A DNA stretch of 60,000 bases from Bolinopsis microptera. Lineage: Eukaryota; Ctenophora; Tentaculata; Lobata; Bolinopsidae. The stretch lies in NCBI RefSeq assembly GCF_026151205.1, contig NC_087081.1:12732340-12792339 (forward strand), given 5' to 3'. The position numbers and the translations under genes were made by a program. Shown in pieces: positions 1 through 9,085 of this stretch (position 1 is the first letter of the stretch; the number at the start of each line of letters is the position of its first letter). Below the pieces are notes generated by a model. That model saw only the letters and a list, made by a program, of their open reading frames with translations, searched no databases and was not told where the DNA came from.

Positions 1-162
1 GTCACACTGATAAGATAGTGATAGCACAGTTTTAAAGCAGGTGCTATCAACGTAATTGTCGTAGTCAAGGGGAGTATAAATAGAAAGCCAGACGGGACAA
101 CTCTTAAATGTACTCGAAGTATACGATGTATTCGATGTTAGCGTTTATCATTTTGGCGAGTG

Positions 163-201
163 TTTTTTAGACTAGGTCCAAGTTGGACCTAGTCTAAAAA
201 A
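163..201. repeat. Perfect 19-bp palindrome at the left edge of a hAT relic
   Basis: Arms 163-181 and 183-201 are exact reverse complements around a single central G. The left arm looks like host flank (it contains GGTCCAA, which recurs beside the right end of the adjacent hAT relic at 445-451). The right arm is an inverted copy sitting where the left terminal repeat of the element should be. Confidence 0.85.
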
Positions 202-444
202 ACGCGTAAGGAAGGGCCCCGCTGTGCAGGGCGCCGTCTTAGGGGGGCGTCAAATCGTCGTTTGAATGTGGGACAATTTCGAAAACTTAACTTAAGTACT
301 AGCAAAACTGCGCGTTTTGCTCTAGATACACACTTTTTTAGAGATTTTACCGGCGTTTCCTCTAAAATCACCTAATTTGTTCAATTTTAGGGAGGGGCAC
401 CTAGGGGGGGGGGGGGGGGGGCAGCAGGCAACGTTACGCCACTG
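183..444. mobile_element. Non-autonomous hAT-like relic with rearranged left end
   Basis: The right end CGTTACGCCACTG (432-444) is an intact terminal inverted repeat. It matches the complete 43-bp miniature at 38591-38633, which starts CAGTGGCGTAACG. Inside the left end, GCGTAAGGAAGGGCCC (204-219) resembles the miniature's GCGTAACGAAGGGCCC, but the terminal CAGTG is missing and replaced by a palindromic copy of flank. A G-homopolymer lies at about 402-421. No transposase frame is present. Assignment to hAT rests on the TIR style and the 8-bp duplication of the related miniature. Confidence 0.6.
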
Positions 445-1212
445 GGTCCAACACTAGTCAAAGTACGGGAAATCTTTTTTTTCTTTGAAAGCTTGAGCCT
501 TTAAGGTGCTGGTGTATTGCGAGTGGTACATCATTTTCATGAAGGCTAGAGTTACATGACGGGGGAATATATGATAATTTTGTTGGTAGATGACAGATTG
601 AAGGTTAACGGAGGAATTTTGATAATATATTGTAGCGCGATGCACTACTGGGCCGCGCCGCGCATCTTCTCGCAACCACAGATGCAGGCCGTATGCAGAT
701 TGGCGAGATGCGAAGGATTGACATCGTGAATCAAGATAATATATTGATGAGTTGTCAATGAGCTCTAACAAACATCAAAGATCTCCTGGTTACTTATCGA
801 TTTCATTTACAATTAATTATTTGACTGCTGTGCTACTTTCCAAGTTTTCATAGCATTGCAAGAATCGTAATAAAGAATGGAGAACTGTATAACAAATAAG
901 GATCTATAGTTGCGTCTTCATGATTTTCGCAGTATTAGGCGGATTCTAGAAACGATTGGAATAATATCCATAATAGGTTTTTGAGGCTACAATATCTTAT
1001 TTCGAATTTGAAATTGTTGAGGTACGCATTATTCGCACACCTTGTGGTATGGAGGGTATGCGCTGCTAGTCATAAAATACCAACAATTGTTATTCCAATC
1101 TTCTAAAACTTATTTTGAAACTGTTAAGTCACAGTCCAGTCTCTATTCTCCTAGACGTGAGAAAAACACGGAATGTAACAGCGAGTAGCAACTAACCCTC
1201 AATATATTACAG
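445..1212. other. Non-coding stretch with a dispersed GC-rich repeat fragment
   Basis: No convincing gene. Roughly 595-745 resembles the GC-rich repeat at 20.9-21.15 kb: both carry TGTAGCGCGATGC, a CCGCGCC block and GGATTGACATCGT/ATTGACATCGT in the same order. The 105-codon minus-strand frame over this segment is therefore repeat-derived. Confidence 0.5.
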
Positions 1213-1374
1213 GCGAGCCAATCAATGCAACAGAGCAGACAAGACCCGGACACACTGAAATCCTGCTCGGAAATGAACCAGCCTCCAATGGTCACCCTCT
1301 CTCAGACCTCAACGCAACAATCAGTCCTCTATGGTCAGAGTTCAACAATGGACGACAAGGATGACGAACAATAA
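1213..1374 (+). CDS. Possible 3'-terminal exon of an unrecognised gene
   Basis: A candidate splice acceptor (pyrimidine-poor, ending ATTACAG at 1212) is followed by 53 open codons and a TAA. The translation is polar and Gln/Ser/Thr-rich (starts ASQSMQQSR, ends MDDKDDEQ), like a disordered C-terminal tail. A second frame is also open across much of the interval, which weakens the case. No upstream exons lie within the window and no family is recognised. A chance open frame in repeat-rich DNA is the main alternative. Confidence 0.22.
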   Translation, partial: ASQSMQQSRQDPDTLKSCSEMNQPPMVTLSQTSTQQSVLYGQSSTMDDKDDEQ

Positions 1375-2837
1375 GCCTTCCGATAATTTATTCAAAACTT
1401 TCTTATTTTCTACGGTTCAGAGGTTGCGACGTGCAGATCACGCCAGTTAAGATCGCACCATTGGTCGCACGTGCGATGCGACTGTATTCGATGTCAAAGA
1501 AACAAAAGTTACACGAAGTAATAAGATTTTAAGAAGTAATGACTGTTAAAAAGGATGAGTGTAGACCAGTTCTACTAAAAGGAATAGTCTGCAATAGTGA
1601 TTTTTGCTATTATCTAATATGTGAACAGATTTATTCGGCAGTTTTATGCTGGTAAAGCAGTCACGCGAAACCTGGAAAAAAGTTGTGGTATGTGTCATGT
1701 TTTTATGTTTTTGCTGAGGTTGGAAATGTTATTTCGATTTCATCATGTAATTGGAGTTGCCTGTCTAAAAACGTCCCTTTTTAATTTGGCAAATGTGGGA
1801 AATACAAATCGCTCTGAAAATGCTAGGCTCTTCTCAAAATTTCTCTGTTACAATATGTTACTACCAGACTCTATCCTCCTTGGATCTGTCAGCTAGAATC
1901 CTGAACAGTTGTGAGTTGACCGTTTCTCGTTCTCATCTTTCTTTGTCGCAACCTCGCATCAGCTTCTATTCCTTTCTTCCTGTCATTCATGTGCCAATCT
2001 GTTCTTGAAGCTCAGAACAGTAAAATTTGGGTCTTGGAAAATGTCCCACCAGTAGCAAGTAAGACATTTTCATGTCATCAAATGTTTCTCCGGATATTCA
2101 GCTTCGGTGCACGGTGGCTCTAATAGTCTGATACTAATTCGCTCGTCCAAAAATTATCACGTTACTTGGGTTTTTACGATTTTGTTACTGGGTGGCGCTG
2201 ATCAGCAGTCAGCCTGCCATTCCGCCGAATCTCATTCTCTATTAAAGTGGGGAGGGCAAGCGGGGCCAGGCTATAATTTGTAATTGGTAATGTTCACAAG
2301 GGGTAGTTCACATATTACTTAATTGCAGCTGAGGGGGGTTCCAGGTTCCAAATCACAAATGATTACGCGGCGCCAGTGTAATAGAATTTTGACGCAACAG
2401 CTATGTGTAAATTGTAAAACTGATTACGGGGGGTGGGGGGTTACCTGGGGACCTCAGGCTATCATGTTCATTAAGGCGGAATGACTGGCTGAGCGGCGAG
2501 AGTGGCCCAGTAAGGGAGGGGGAGGGGTAAAATGTTCCAAAACTCTTAACGTTATATGTGAACAACCCATGTCCCCTTACTAAACAATAAAGATTCTGCA
2601 ATCGGTGGAATGACTTGGAGGACTTCGACGCGCCGCGCAAACTAGCATGATTCTTGCTTCGCTGTTCGCATCGTCAATCAACGGAACGACAGGCTGAGCA
2701 CCGCCCAATAAGTTTAAAATAAAAATGTTTGCCTCCTGATCGAATCGCGCTTGACCATTGTTATAATGGTCTTACCTGGAGACCTTAGGCTATTATGTTC
2801 ATAAAGATTCGTTGACGGATGTTACTCGTCTAAATTT
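1375..2837. other. No gene seen; pieces of GC-rich dispersed repeat
   Basis: The open frames here lack ATG or family resemblance. Around 2460-2720 there are fragments (GGCGGAATGACTGGCTGAGCGG, ACGACAGGCTGAGC) resembling the GC-rich repeat near 20.8 kb, and 2810-2840 shares TTGACGGATGTTACTCGTC with 20.9-20.99 kb. Confidence 0.4.
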
Positions 2838-3205
2838 CCCAGGAAACCTTACTAGCTGGAGCCTAACTTTGAAAGTAAAAGAGATAGAAACGTCTGGTTT
2901 TCAATAAAATGTTCGCCTTGTAAAAATAACGTTTCCCCAGGAGGGAAAATTAAAAACAACGTAGATTTTGAATTATCGCGAAAAGTCATATTTTAGGTCA
3001 TATAAAACTGCACAGCTTTAACTTTGCAGATTGTTGTTCTCTAGCTCTGATTGGCTGAATCGTATCACGTGGTACGCGGTACAATTGCATCTTTGGAATG
3101 TTTGAAGCGTGCAAATGCAATGAACTCACGAGCGCGCGCGGAGCTCAACAAGCTGTGAAAAGGCGATCACCCTGTAGTAATATCGCTAGCCAGTAAGGTC
3201 TGCTG
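2838..3205 (+). repeat. Dispersed repeat family R1, copy a
   Basis: About 340 bp of this segment recurs almost unchanged at 9878-10211 (a handful of substitutions and small indels) and in diverged form at 9483-9805. It holds ATTGG (3050-3054), 11 bp, then CACGTG (3066-3071), conserved in all three copies. There are no open frames. It is probably a MITE or a solo promoter-bearing fragment, since the ends do not show clear terminal repeats. Confidence 0.8.
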
Positions 3206-3232
3206 GGTATGAGATAGCCGAGACGCTGCAAA

Positions 3233-3266
3233 GGGGGGGGGGGGGGGGGGGGGGGGGGGCGGGGGG
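3233..3266. repeat. Poly(G) tract
   Basis: 27 G, one C, then 6 G. One of several long G or C runs in the window, others being at about 402-421, 22077-22099, 28569-28584, 32201-32220, 44200-44222 and 50029-50052. Confidence 0.95.
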
Positions 3267-3307
3267 TTGATGGCGAGTTATGCTTTGTCAAAGTGGATGC
3301 TTTTAAA

Positions 3308-3349
3308 TACTTTCAACACTACTATATATACTTTCAACACTACTATATA
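3308..3349. repeat. Two tandem copies of a 21-bp AT-rich unit
   Basis: Units 3308-3328 and 3329-3349 are identical, starting TACTTTCAACACTAC. They lie upstream of the LINE 5' region and could mark a local duplication at its 5' junction. No function is evident. Confidence 0.85.
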
Positions 3350-3463
3350 ACAAATAATTTTAGGCATGTACAATGGCATGACGGGCTAGGAAGTACAGCC
3401 GATCTCCTGGTATGCGGGTGCGCTGGGGTTCCTGAAGTTCGCCTCCTGAGTTAGGCTCCTCTC

Positions 3464-3483
3464 GCCCAGTGCTTGCACTGGGC
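3464..3483 (+). other. Perfect 9-bp hairpin in the LINE 5' region
   Basis: GCCCAGTGC (3464-3472), a TT loop, then GCACTGGGC (3475-3483). A GC-rich stem in the presumed 5' UTR could matter for RNA structure or translation, but it may instead predate the insertion because the 5' end of the element is not defined. Confidence 0.6.
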
Positions 3484-3770
3484 AACAACACCTTAAACAC
3501 GATGTAAGTTTCTCTTTTACTTCTTTCTCATTGTTAGCTTATTTTGAATGTGAATTTTTACATCTCTGATATTGCCCCTCTTATCCTTACTCTAGCTATA
3601 TTTTCACTGGCAAATTTAACTTTACTCCCGACCAGCAGTTTCATTACACATTTTCTCGTGCCATTTTCCTTCCAGGTCGTGTTTAGTGTTGTGGGAGGTT
3701 GCCTACTCTGAGGTGTTACGGATGGTTCCCTGGCAAACTTTGCTGCCAGACTCGACAATCTCTGACAACA

Positions 3771-4427
3771 ATGATAAACCTTCAAGAGATTTTCGACTAT
3801 GTCAAAGCTGCCTCAGTTGAGGATCTACGTCATATCCTTAACTCTGTTCAAAACGAGCTGCCAAAGCGTGAGGGAAAGGTGGACAATTTTGTGTTACATA
3901 TAGAGGACTTCTGCGAGGATGAGGTTCTCCGTGATGCGGTATGGGTTGAATGTGAGTCCCTGCAGAAACTGAACACCGAGGGAAGACACAAGGCAACAAC
4001 AGCTTGGTTGTGCTCACAGGATGCACCCTATATTTACACTGACACAAATCCAGTGCACCCACCACAGGATATCAGTGGTTTCCCTAATATCAAAAGACTC
4101 CTGAGTCTTGTAAACTCGAGTACGGAGATAACTGGACCTCTGGACTCATGTCTGGTCATCAAGTATGGAAACAACCAAGCGAGTACTTCAATACACAATG
4201 ACGGTGAGAAACTAATGGACCAGGAGAAATCGATTTGCTCTTTCTCACTGGGATGTGAACGGACGCTTGAGTTTTACGAGGGCACAACTGGGAAACCTAA
4301 TTGTGTCAAGACGATAAGGATGAAGAACAACAGTCTTGTTGTAATGCGGCCTGGGACACAGCAGAATCTGAGGCATGCTGTGCGAGCAGAGCCGGCCACA
4401 AAGGGAGAGCCTCCAAAGAAATCGTAG
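3771..4427 (+). CDS. LINE ORF1, N-terminal part: AlkB-like 2OG-Fe(II) oxygenase domain
   Basis: The first ATG in the frame is at 3771; the open frame extends 72 bases further upstream without one. The 218 residues have a helical, charged N-terminus (about 1-60) and then a double-stranded beta-helix signature: SIHNDGE gives the HxD iron ligands H142 and D144, SFSLG (157-161) is the strand after them, and LRHAVR carries the distal ligand H202. In AlkB proteins the fold ends with RxNxTxR or RxSxTxR, which binds 2-oxoglutarate; that motif (RYSLSFR) is present but encoded at 4434-4454, just past the TAG at 4425-4427. Family knowledge predicts oxidative removal of alkyl groups from nucleic-acid bases; a role in protecting or editing LINE RNA is inference. 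The TAG makes this copy either dependent on readthrough or newly inactivated. Confidence 0.75.
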   Translation: MINLQEIFDYVKAASVEDLRHILNSVQNELPKREGKVDNFVLHIEDFCEDEVLRDAVWVECESLQKLNTEGRHKATTAWLCSQDAPYIYTDTNPVHPPQDISGFPNIKRLLSLVNSSTEITGPLDSCLVIKYGNNQASTSIHNDGEKLMDQEKSICSFSLGCERTLEFYEGTTGKPNCVKTIRMKNNSLVVMRPGTQQNLRHAVRAEPATKGEPPKKS

Positions 4428-5144
4428 CAAGTAAGATACTCCCTGTCATTTCGAGCTATTGTGAAATCTGGTGGCCAAGTTAGCTCTCAGAATATCAGCA
4501 CAGAGACTAGTACACCAGCTTCTGGCACCGAAGCCCAAGTACCTGCGCAAAGAGTCACGTTGGTTGCTGGAGACTCTTATGCTCAAAGATTGGACTCCGC
4601 AAAGCTGGGAAAAGGGAAAGTCACAGTCGTAAATGTTGCAGAAGGCGGAGCAAAAATGGACAAAGTCCAGAAACAGTTGGAGGACTACTGCACGGCACAT
4701 CCTGATGTCCACGTTGAGAAGCTTCTGATCAGCGTAGGCACAAACGATATTAGGCGTGTGGGGGATAAAATTGGTATTTTGAGGGGACCAGTAAAGCAAC
4801 TTTTTGGTAAGATAGGCCTATTATTTCCCAACTGTAAGGTATATGTTCAATCTCTATTGCCATTACCTTTACAGAATGATAACGATAAATTAACTAACAA
4901 GAGGGTAATGGATTTTAATAGGATTTTATACAATGAGTGTGTATTTAGGAGGTTCTTTTTCATGGATGTGTTTTATCCCTTTACAAAGTTTAAGAGAGCT
5001 CTAAGTGAGCCTGTTAAGAGATTTGATCCCTTATTTGAGAACAAAGGCATTCACCCCAATCCTCAGAAAGGTATGGGTGTGTTGGCCAGATTTTATATTC
5101 GTGCCATCCACAGTAGATATTTTAATCCTTATATCTATCAGTAG
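4428..5144 (+). CDS. LINE ORF1, C-terminal part: end of AlkB fold plus SGNH hydrolase domain
   Basis: It continues the same frame as the AlkB part after the TAG. The first residues supply the missing RYSLSFR motif, then a Ser/Thr-rich linker (about 4460-4545) leads to an SGNH/GDSL hydrolase: VAGDS (catalytic Ser codon 4575-4577), the Gly block VAEGG, SVGTND (block III), and IHPNP with the catalytic His at 4052+1000, i.e. 5052-5054. The first in-frame ATG (4656) lies after the GDS block, so independent initiation would remove the nucleophile; this part was evidently built as one protein with the AlkB domain. SGNH domains are known in ORF1 of CR1-group LINEs, with an inferred esterase or RNP role. 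The residue three before the His is Lys, where Asp is usual. The frame stops at TAG 5142-5144, 82 bp before ORF2. Confidence 0.75.
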   Translation, partial: QVRYSLSFRAIVKSGGQVSSQNISTETSTPASGTEAQVPAQRVTLVAGDSYAQRLDSAKLGKGKVTVVNVAEGGAKMDKVQKQLEDYCTAHPDVHVEKLLISVGTNDIRRVGDKIGILRGPVKQLFGKIGLLFPNCKVYVQSLLPLPLQNDNDKLTNKRVMDFNRILYNECVFRRFFFMDVFYPFTKFKRALSEPVKRFDPLFENKGIHPNPQKGMGVLARFYIRAIHSRYFNPYIYQ

Positions 5145-5226
5145 TCCTTTTGTGCTGTCTTCTGAACCTTGTTAAGCTAATGATATGCAGTTGTAGTCTG
5201 GCAAGTATACTCACCTGTAAAACACC

Positions 5227-8200
5227 ATGATCGATTTAGTAACATACAGATTTAGAGTTGGAGTGTTTAGTGGAAATTCTTTTGCAAAATCCATCAAACA
5301 TCAGAACCGTAGACGTGGTACAGGTAGTATTTTTGATTATTTAGACAGCTGCATTGATTCTCGCTTATTATTTTATATTTTTTATGTTATATTCATATGT
5401 CACTTTTCGCTAATCACTATCACATATGTCGGGGTAAGTGGGTTGGCTTTTTCTAGGGTCACTTATGATTGCCGAGCCTTTGTACCAACATACCCAGTTC
5501 CTAACTTGTGCCGATGCTTTACAGTTTATTTCTTTTTATATTTAGCAAATATGTATTATCTGAGGAATAATTACAGTTTCGATGGTTTATATAGATTTTG
5601 CCAGATTTCAATCCATAAGAACTTAAATTGCATATTTACTGGTAGAACCGGCAATACACTCACGGGATGCATAATTTGGTTGTTTTTGATGAATGGTTTT
5701 TTGATAGTTTTAGTAAACCCTGGAATTGTAAACCCAGGGCCGTCTCCCATAGGTGTTAGAGTTGGGAATGGTAATAAATTGAATGTTTACTTTCAGAATG
5801 TTCAAGGTCTCATCCCTTTTGGTGAACTGAACAATGCCCATCCAATGATTGATACCACTAAATGTCTTGAAGTGTCGACTTATCTTAATGAGGCTAAGAT
5901 AGATATTGCAATACTTAACGAAACCTGGTTTAAGAGTTCTATTGCTGATAGTGAATTTCTGCACCCTGACAGATATAAGATATTTCGCTCTGATAGATCG
6001 AAGAAAACTCATCCACCAGATCCTTCTAATCCAACCCGGTTTAGGAGGAATGGTGGAGGGGTCATGATTGCAGTGAGAGCAGACCTTGATCTAACTTCAA
6101 AGGAAGTTCATCTCAAGTATGGTGCAGAAATTCTTGCTGTGGAATTTAAGACATCCACTGGAATTAAGTTTGTTGTATGCACATGTTATCGTGTTGGTAC
6201 ACTGGGCTCCGCAAATCATGAAAAAATTGTTGAGTCTTTGAAAACTCTTCTCAGAAGAAGAGGACTGAGTAAAGTCTTCATACTAGGAGATTTTAACCTG
6301 ACCGGAGTTTCCTGGTCTACCCTGGCCAGCTCCTGTCCTATTGAGCAATCTTTTGTTGAATCTTTTGTTGATCTAGGCCTTCAACAATGTGTGTTAACAC
6401 CTACCCACTGCAAAGGCAAAACACTTGACCTATTGCTCACAAACTCTGTGTCAAATATTAATGACCTAATGGTAGGTGAGAGAGATAGTGCTTGCAAGTC
6501 TGACCACTTCCCCATCAATTTTAAGATCAACGTTAAAGTTGGTAGGAAGAAGCCAGTCAGGCGTATGTGCTATAACTTTAAGACTGTGAACTGGGAGAGG
6601 CTAAACCATGAACTCCGACACACGAATTGGGATGCATTGCTCAATGGCACAGAACCTGAAATTGGATGGAAAAAATTTAAGGACAAACTTTTTAATGTCA
6701 CAGATAAATTTGTTAAAAAATGCTCTGTCAAGACTGATGGCCAAGATCCATGGTTTGACTCGGAGTGTTATGATGCATGGCGTAAGAAAGTGAGATTACA
6801 TAAAGAAAGGCATAAAAGTGATAGAGCTGAAATTGCATTCTCCCTTGCTAGGAAAAATTTCAAAAATGTGGTTGCTCAAAAAATGAGGGAAACATTAAAT
6901 GAATCTGATGATAGTGCTTTAATAACAAAAAAATTTTGGTCCTATGTCAAATCGAAGACAGCTAGTCAGCGGATCCCTGAGTTTGTAAGCCACAAAGGCA
7001 CTGTCCGCAACTGCCCTGAAGACCAGGCCAACCTATTTAATGACTTTTTCTTCGAGCAGTTCTCTGAGGCATCAACTTATGACATAGATATAGATTACTC
7101 TAATGATTGGCGCTTTGATATTGAATTTGACCACAGAAGGGTTCGCAAAATCCTTTCCAATATTAATGCTAATAAAGCTTATGGACCTGATGGTATCCAT
7201 GGGAAACTTTTGAAAAACTGTGCGGTTGGGCTCGCATACCCTATATCAATACTTTTTCATTCATGCTACAACATTGGGACACTACCAAGGGAGTGGAAAC
7301 TGGGGCACATTGTACCAATATTCAAGAAAGGGGATAAACATGAGGTTTCAAATTATAGGCCAATTTCTCTTACATGCTTAATCACAAAAGTTCTTGAACG
7401 CATAATAAGAGATGAGTTATTGGCACTTACTAATGGCATGATCAATGACAAACAGCATGGTTTCCGAGCTGAGAGATCTTGTGCAACTAATCTTGTAGGA
7501 CTGTGCGACAGCCTAGCGCTCTCACTGAATGAAAATATGAGAACAGATGTAGTCTACTTTGATTTTGCCAAAGCATTTGACTCGGTTAACCATGATCTTA
7601 TATTATTTAAGCTAAAGAGCAAATTTGGTATTGATGGGAGGCTACTGAAATTCATCACTGATTATCTAAGAGACAGGCAACAACAGGTCTTGATAAGTGG
7701 CAAGTTTTCTTCTATGAGAAACGCCCAGTCTGGTGTACCTCAAGGGTCAATTTTGGGACCATTGCTGTTCATTATGTTCATTGATGATATATCAGTGGGG
7801 ATTTCACCAGGCACACAACTGTCACTGTATGCCGATGATACTAAAATTTGGCGTAAGATTGTTTCGGAGTCTGATATCCTGCGACTGCAGAAGGACGTTG
7901 ATTATCTCCATGACTGGTCACTTTCTAATAAAATGAGATTTCATCCCGACAAATGTAAGGTCCTCACCGTCGCAGGAAGGATATCCGAAACAGTTTCCCT
8001 CCTTAGTGTCCTACCACTCTTTAACTTTGTATACTCCATGGGAAGAATCACACTTGACTATGTTGATCATGAAAAGGATCTGGGTGTAATTGTGACATCA
8101 AATCTCGATTGGAAAGATCAGTGCTCCAAAGTCCTTTCTAAGGCAAACCAAAAATTAGGCATGGCGAGAAGAAATTGTTATTTTGTCCAAGACGTAAATC

Positions 8201-8757
8201 GTCGTAGAGTACTGTATCTCACTTTAGTGAGGAGCCTATTTGAGCATTGCTCGGTTATATGGAGACCAGTCACAAAATCCCAGATAAGCAAGCTGGAGGG
8301 CCTCCAAAAGCGTGCTATTAAGTGGATTCTTCACGAGGAGTATATGAGTTATCCACCATCCACATACATTCAAAAATGCAGACAGCTGAAGATTATGCCG
8401 ATTGAAGACCGCTTTGACTTCTTGGATCTCATCTTCTTCTTTAAAATTGTGAAGCAACATATACCTGTCACTTTACCCTCATATTTGCAACCATTTCAAG
8501 GCCACTCAAGGCTCAGAAATAGTCACATGGACTCTCTATGTTTTGTAAGCTCTATCTCACCTCGAGCAAGCTCCAACGCTTTTGCCAAGAATTTCTTCTA
8601 TAGGACCCACACTAAGTGGAATCACATTCCTCTAGATATCCGTGAGATAGAGAGTATCACTGATTTTAAAAGTAAACTTTCCACTTACATGTGGGGGAAA
8701 ATTATCCCGGTGGATTCGGACTCTGAACTTGACTATTCAATAGAAACAAATCCGTAA
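5227..8757 (+). CDS. LINE ORF2: APE-type endonuclease and reverse transcriptase
   Basis: 1176 codons with an ATG in good context (CACCATGA). Residues 1-175 are unusual: hydrophobic segments near 47-72, 98-112 and 148-163, then VNPGIVNPGP (163-172). The APE endonuclease spans about 183-430, with NVQG, NETW (Glu232), LGDFN (Asp355, Asn357) and SDH (Asp426, His427). The RT spans about 640-900, with motif A DFAKAFDS (779-786), SGVPQGSILGP and YADD (868-871); a thumb/C-terminal region follows, with no RNase H seen. The reaction is target-primed reverse transcription: the endonuclease nicks DNA and the RT copies the element RNA from the 3' end. All catalytic residues are present, so this frame looks functional. 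Clade by eye: CR1/L2/Jockey group. Confidence 0.95.
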   Translation: MIDLVTYRFRVGVFSGNSFAKSIKHQNRRRGTGSIFDYLDSCIDSRLLFYIFYVIFICHFSLITITYVGVSGLAFSRVTYDCRAFVPTYPVPNLCRCFTVYFFLYLANMYYLRNNYSFDGLYRFCQISIHKNLNCIFTGRTGNTLTGCIIWLFLMNGFLIVLVNPGIVNPGPSPIGVRVGNGNKLNVYFQNVQGLIPFGELNNAHPMIDTTKCLEVSTYLNEAKIDIAILNETWFKSSIADSEFLHPDRYKIFRSDRSKKTHPPDPSNPTRFRRNGGGVMIAVRADLDLTSKEVHLKYGAEILAVEFKTSTGIKFVVCTCYRVGTLGSANHEKIVESLKTLLRRRGLSKVFILGDFNLTGVSWSTLASSCPIEQSFVESFVDLGLQQCVLTPTHCKGKTLDLLLTNSVSNINDLMVGERDSACKSDHFPINFKINVKVGRKKPVRRMCYNFKTVNWERLNHELRHTNWDALLNGTEPEIGWKKFKDKLFNVTDKFVKKCSVKTDGQDPWFDSECYDAWRKKVRLHKERHKSDRAEIAFSLARKNFKNVVAQKMRETLNESDDSALITKKFWSYVKSKTASQRIPEFVSHKGTVRNCPEDQANLFNDFFFEQFSEASTYDIDIDYSNDWRFDIEFDHRRVRKILSNINANKAYGPDGIHGKLLKNCAVGLAYPISILFHSCYNIGTLPREWKLGHIVPIFKKGDKHEVSNYRPISLTCLITKVLERIIRDELLALTNGMINDKQHGFRAERSCATNLVGLCDSLALSLNENMRTDVVYFDFAKAFDSVNHDLILFKLKSKFGIDGRLLKFITDYLRDRQQQVLISGKFSSMRNAQSGVPQGSILGPLLFIMFIDDISVGISPGTQLSLYADDTKIWRKIVSESDILRLQKDVDYLHDWSLSNKMRFHPDKCKVLTVAGRISETVSLLSVLPLFNFVYSMGRITLDYVDHEKDLGVIVTSNLDWKDQCSKVLSKANQKLGMARRNCYFVQDVNRRRVLYLTLVRSLFEHCSVIWRPVTKSQISKLEGLQKRAIKWILHEEYMSYPPSTYIQKCRQLKIMPIEDRFDFLDLIFFFKIVKQHIPVTLPSYLQPFQGHSRLRNSHMDSLCFVSSISPRASSNAFAKNFFYRTHTKWNHIPLDIREIESITDFKSKLSTYMWGKIIPVDSDSELDYSIETNP

Positions 8758-9085
8758 AATAGTTTATTCAAGATTATCTATTCTTGCTGTCTGCATTCAC
8801 ATATTTCTCAATTTCATCTCACAGCACAATATTTTATGAATTGATTGAATGGGTGTGTGATTTTGTTTAAAGTAACTTATTACAATTTTATAAGGGCCCA
8901 TGCTTGTGCAGGAGCTGCATTTGCACTCAATATCTGTGTTTTGGTGACCCTCAGGTCCTTTGGTTACATACATTTTGTCCGAGACAATTTCAACTTTGAC
9001 AATCCATGCTTAGAGGACAATATTATATTTAACTAATTCATTGTGTAAACTTGTATGTAATTGACTGATTTGAAAGATTTCAATT
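8758..9085 (+). other. LINE 3' UTR
   Basis: It is duplicated almost exactly at 13457-13786 in the truncated copy; differences include a two-T insertion near 13563 and one fewer base before the A run. A hydrophobic frame of about 60 codons occurs in both copies but lacks an ATG and shifts between them, so I do not call it a gene. The segment is expected to carry the 3' recognition signal for the RT. Confidence 0.75.

Noticed and set aside
1621-2008. Overlapping plus-strand frames of 91 and 71 codons
   Set aside because: One opens at a GTG, the two overlap in different frames, and neither resembles a known family.
4461-5144. SGNH frame as an independent ORF
   Set aside because: The frame opens at a GTG, and the first ATG (4656) lies past the catalytic Ser. 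It continues the AlkB frame, so I treat it as the C-terminal half of one ORF1.
5710-5745. NPGP as a functional 2A ribosome-skipping site
   Set aside because: The residues before it (PGIV) do not match DxEx; kept only as an observation.
8845-9036. Small hydrophobic open frame after ORF2, present in both LINE copies
   Set aside because: No ATG start, and the frame is altered by a two-T indel between copies; it is 3' UTR.
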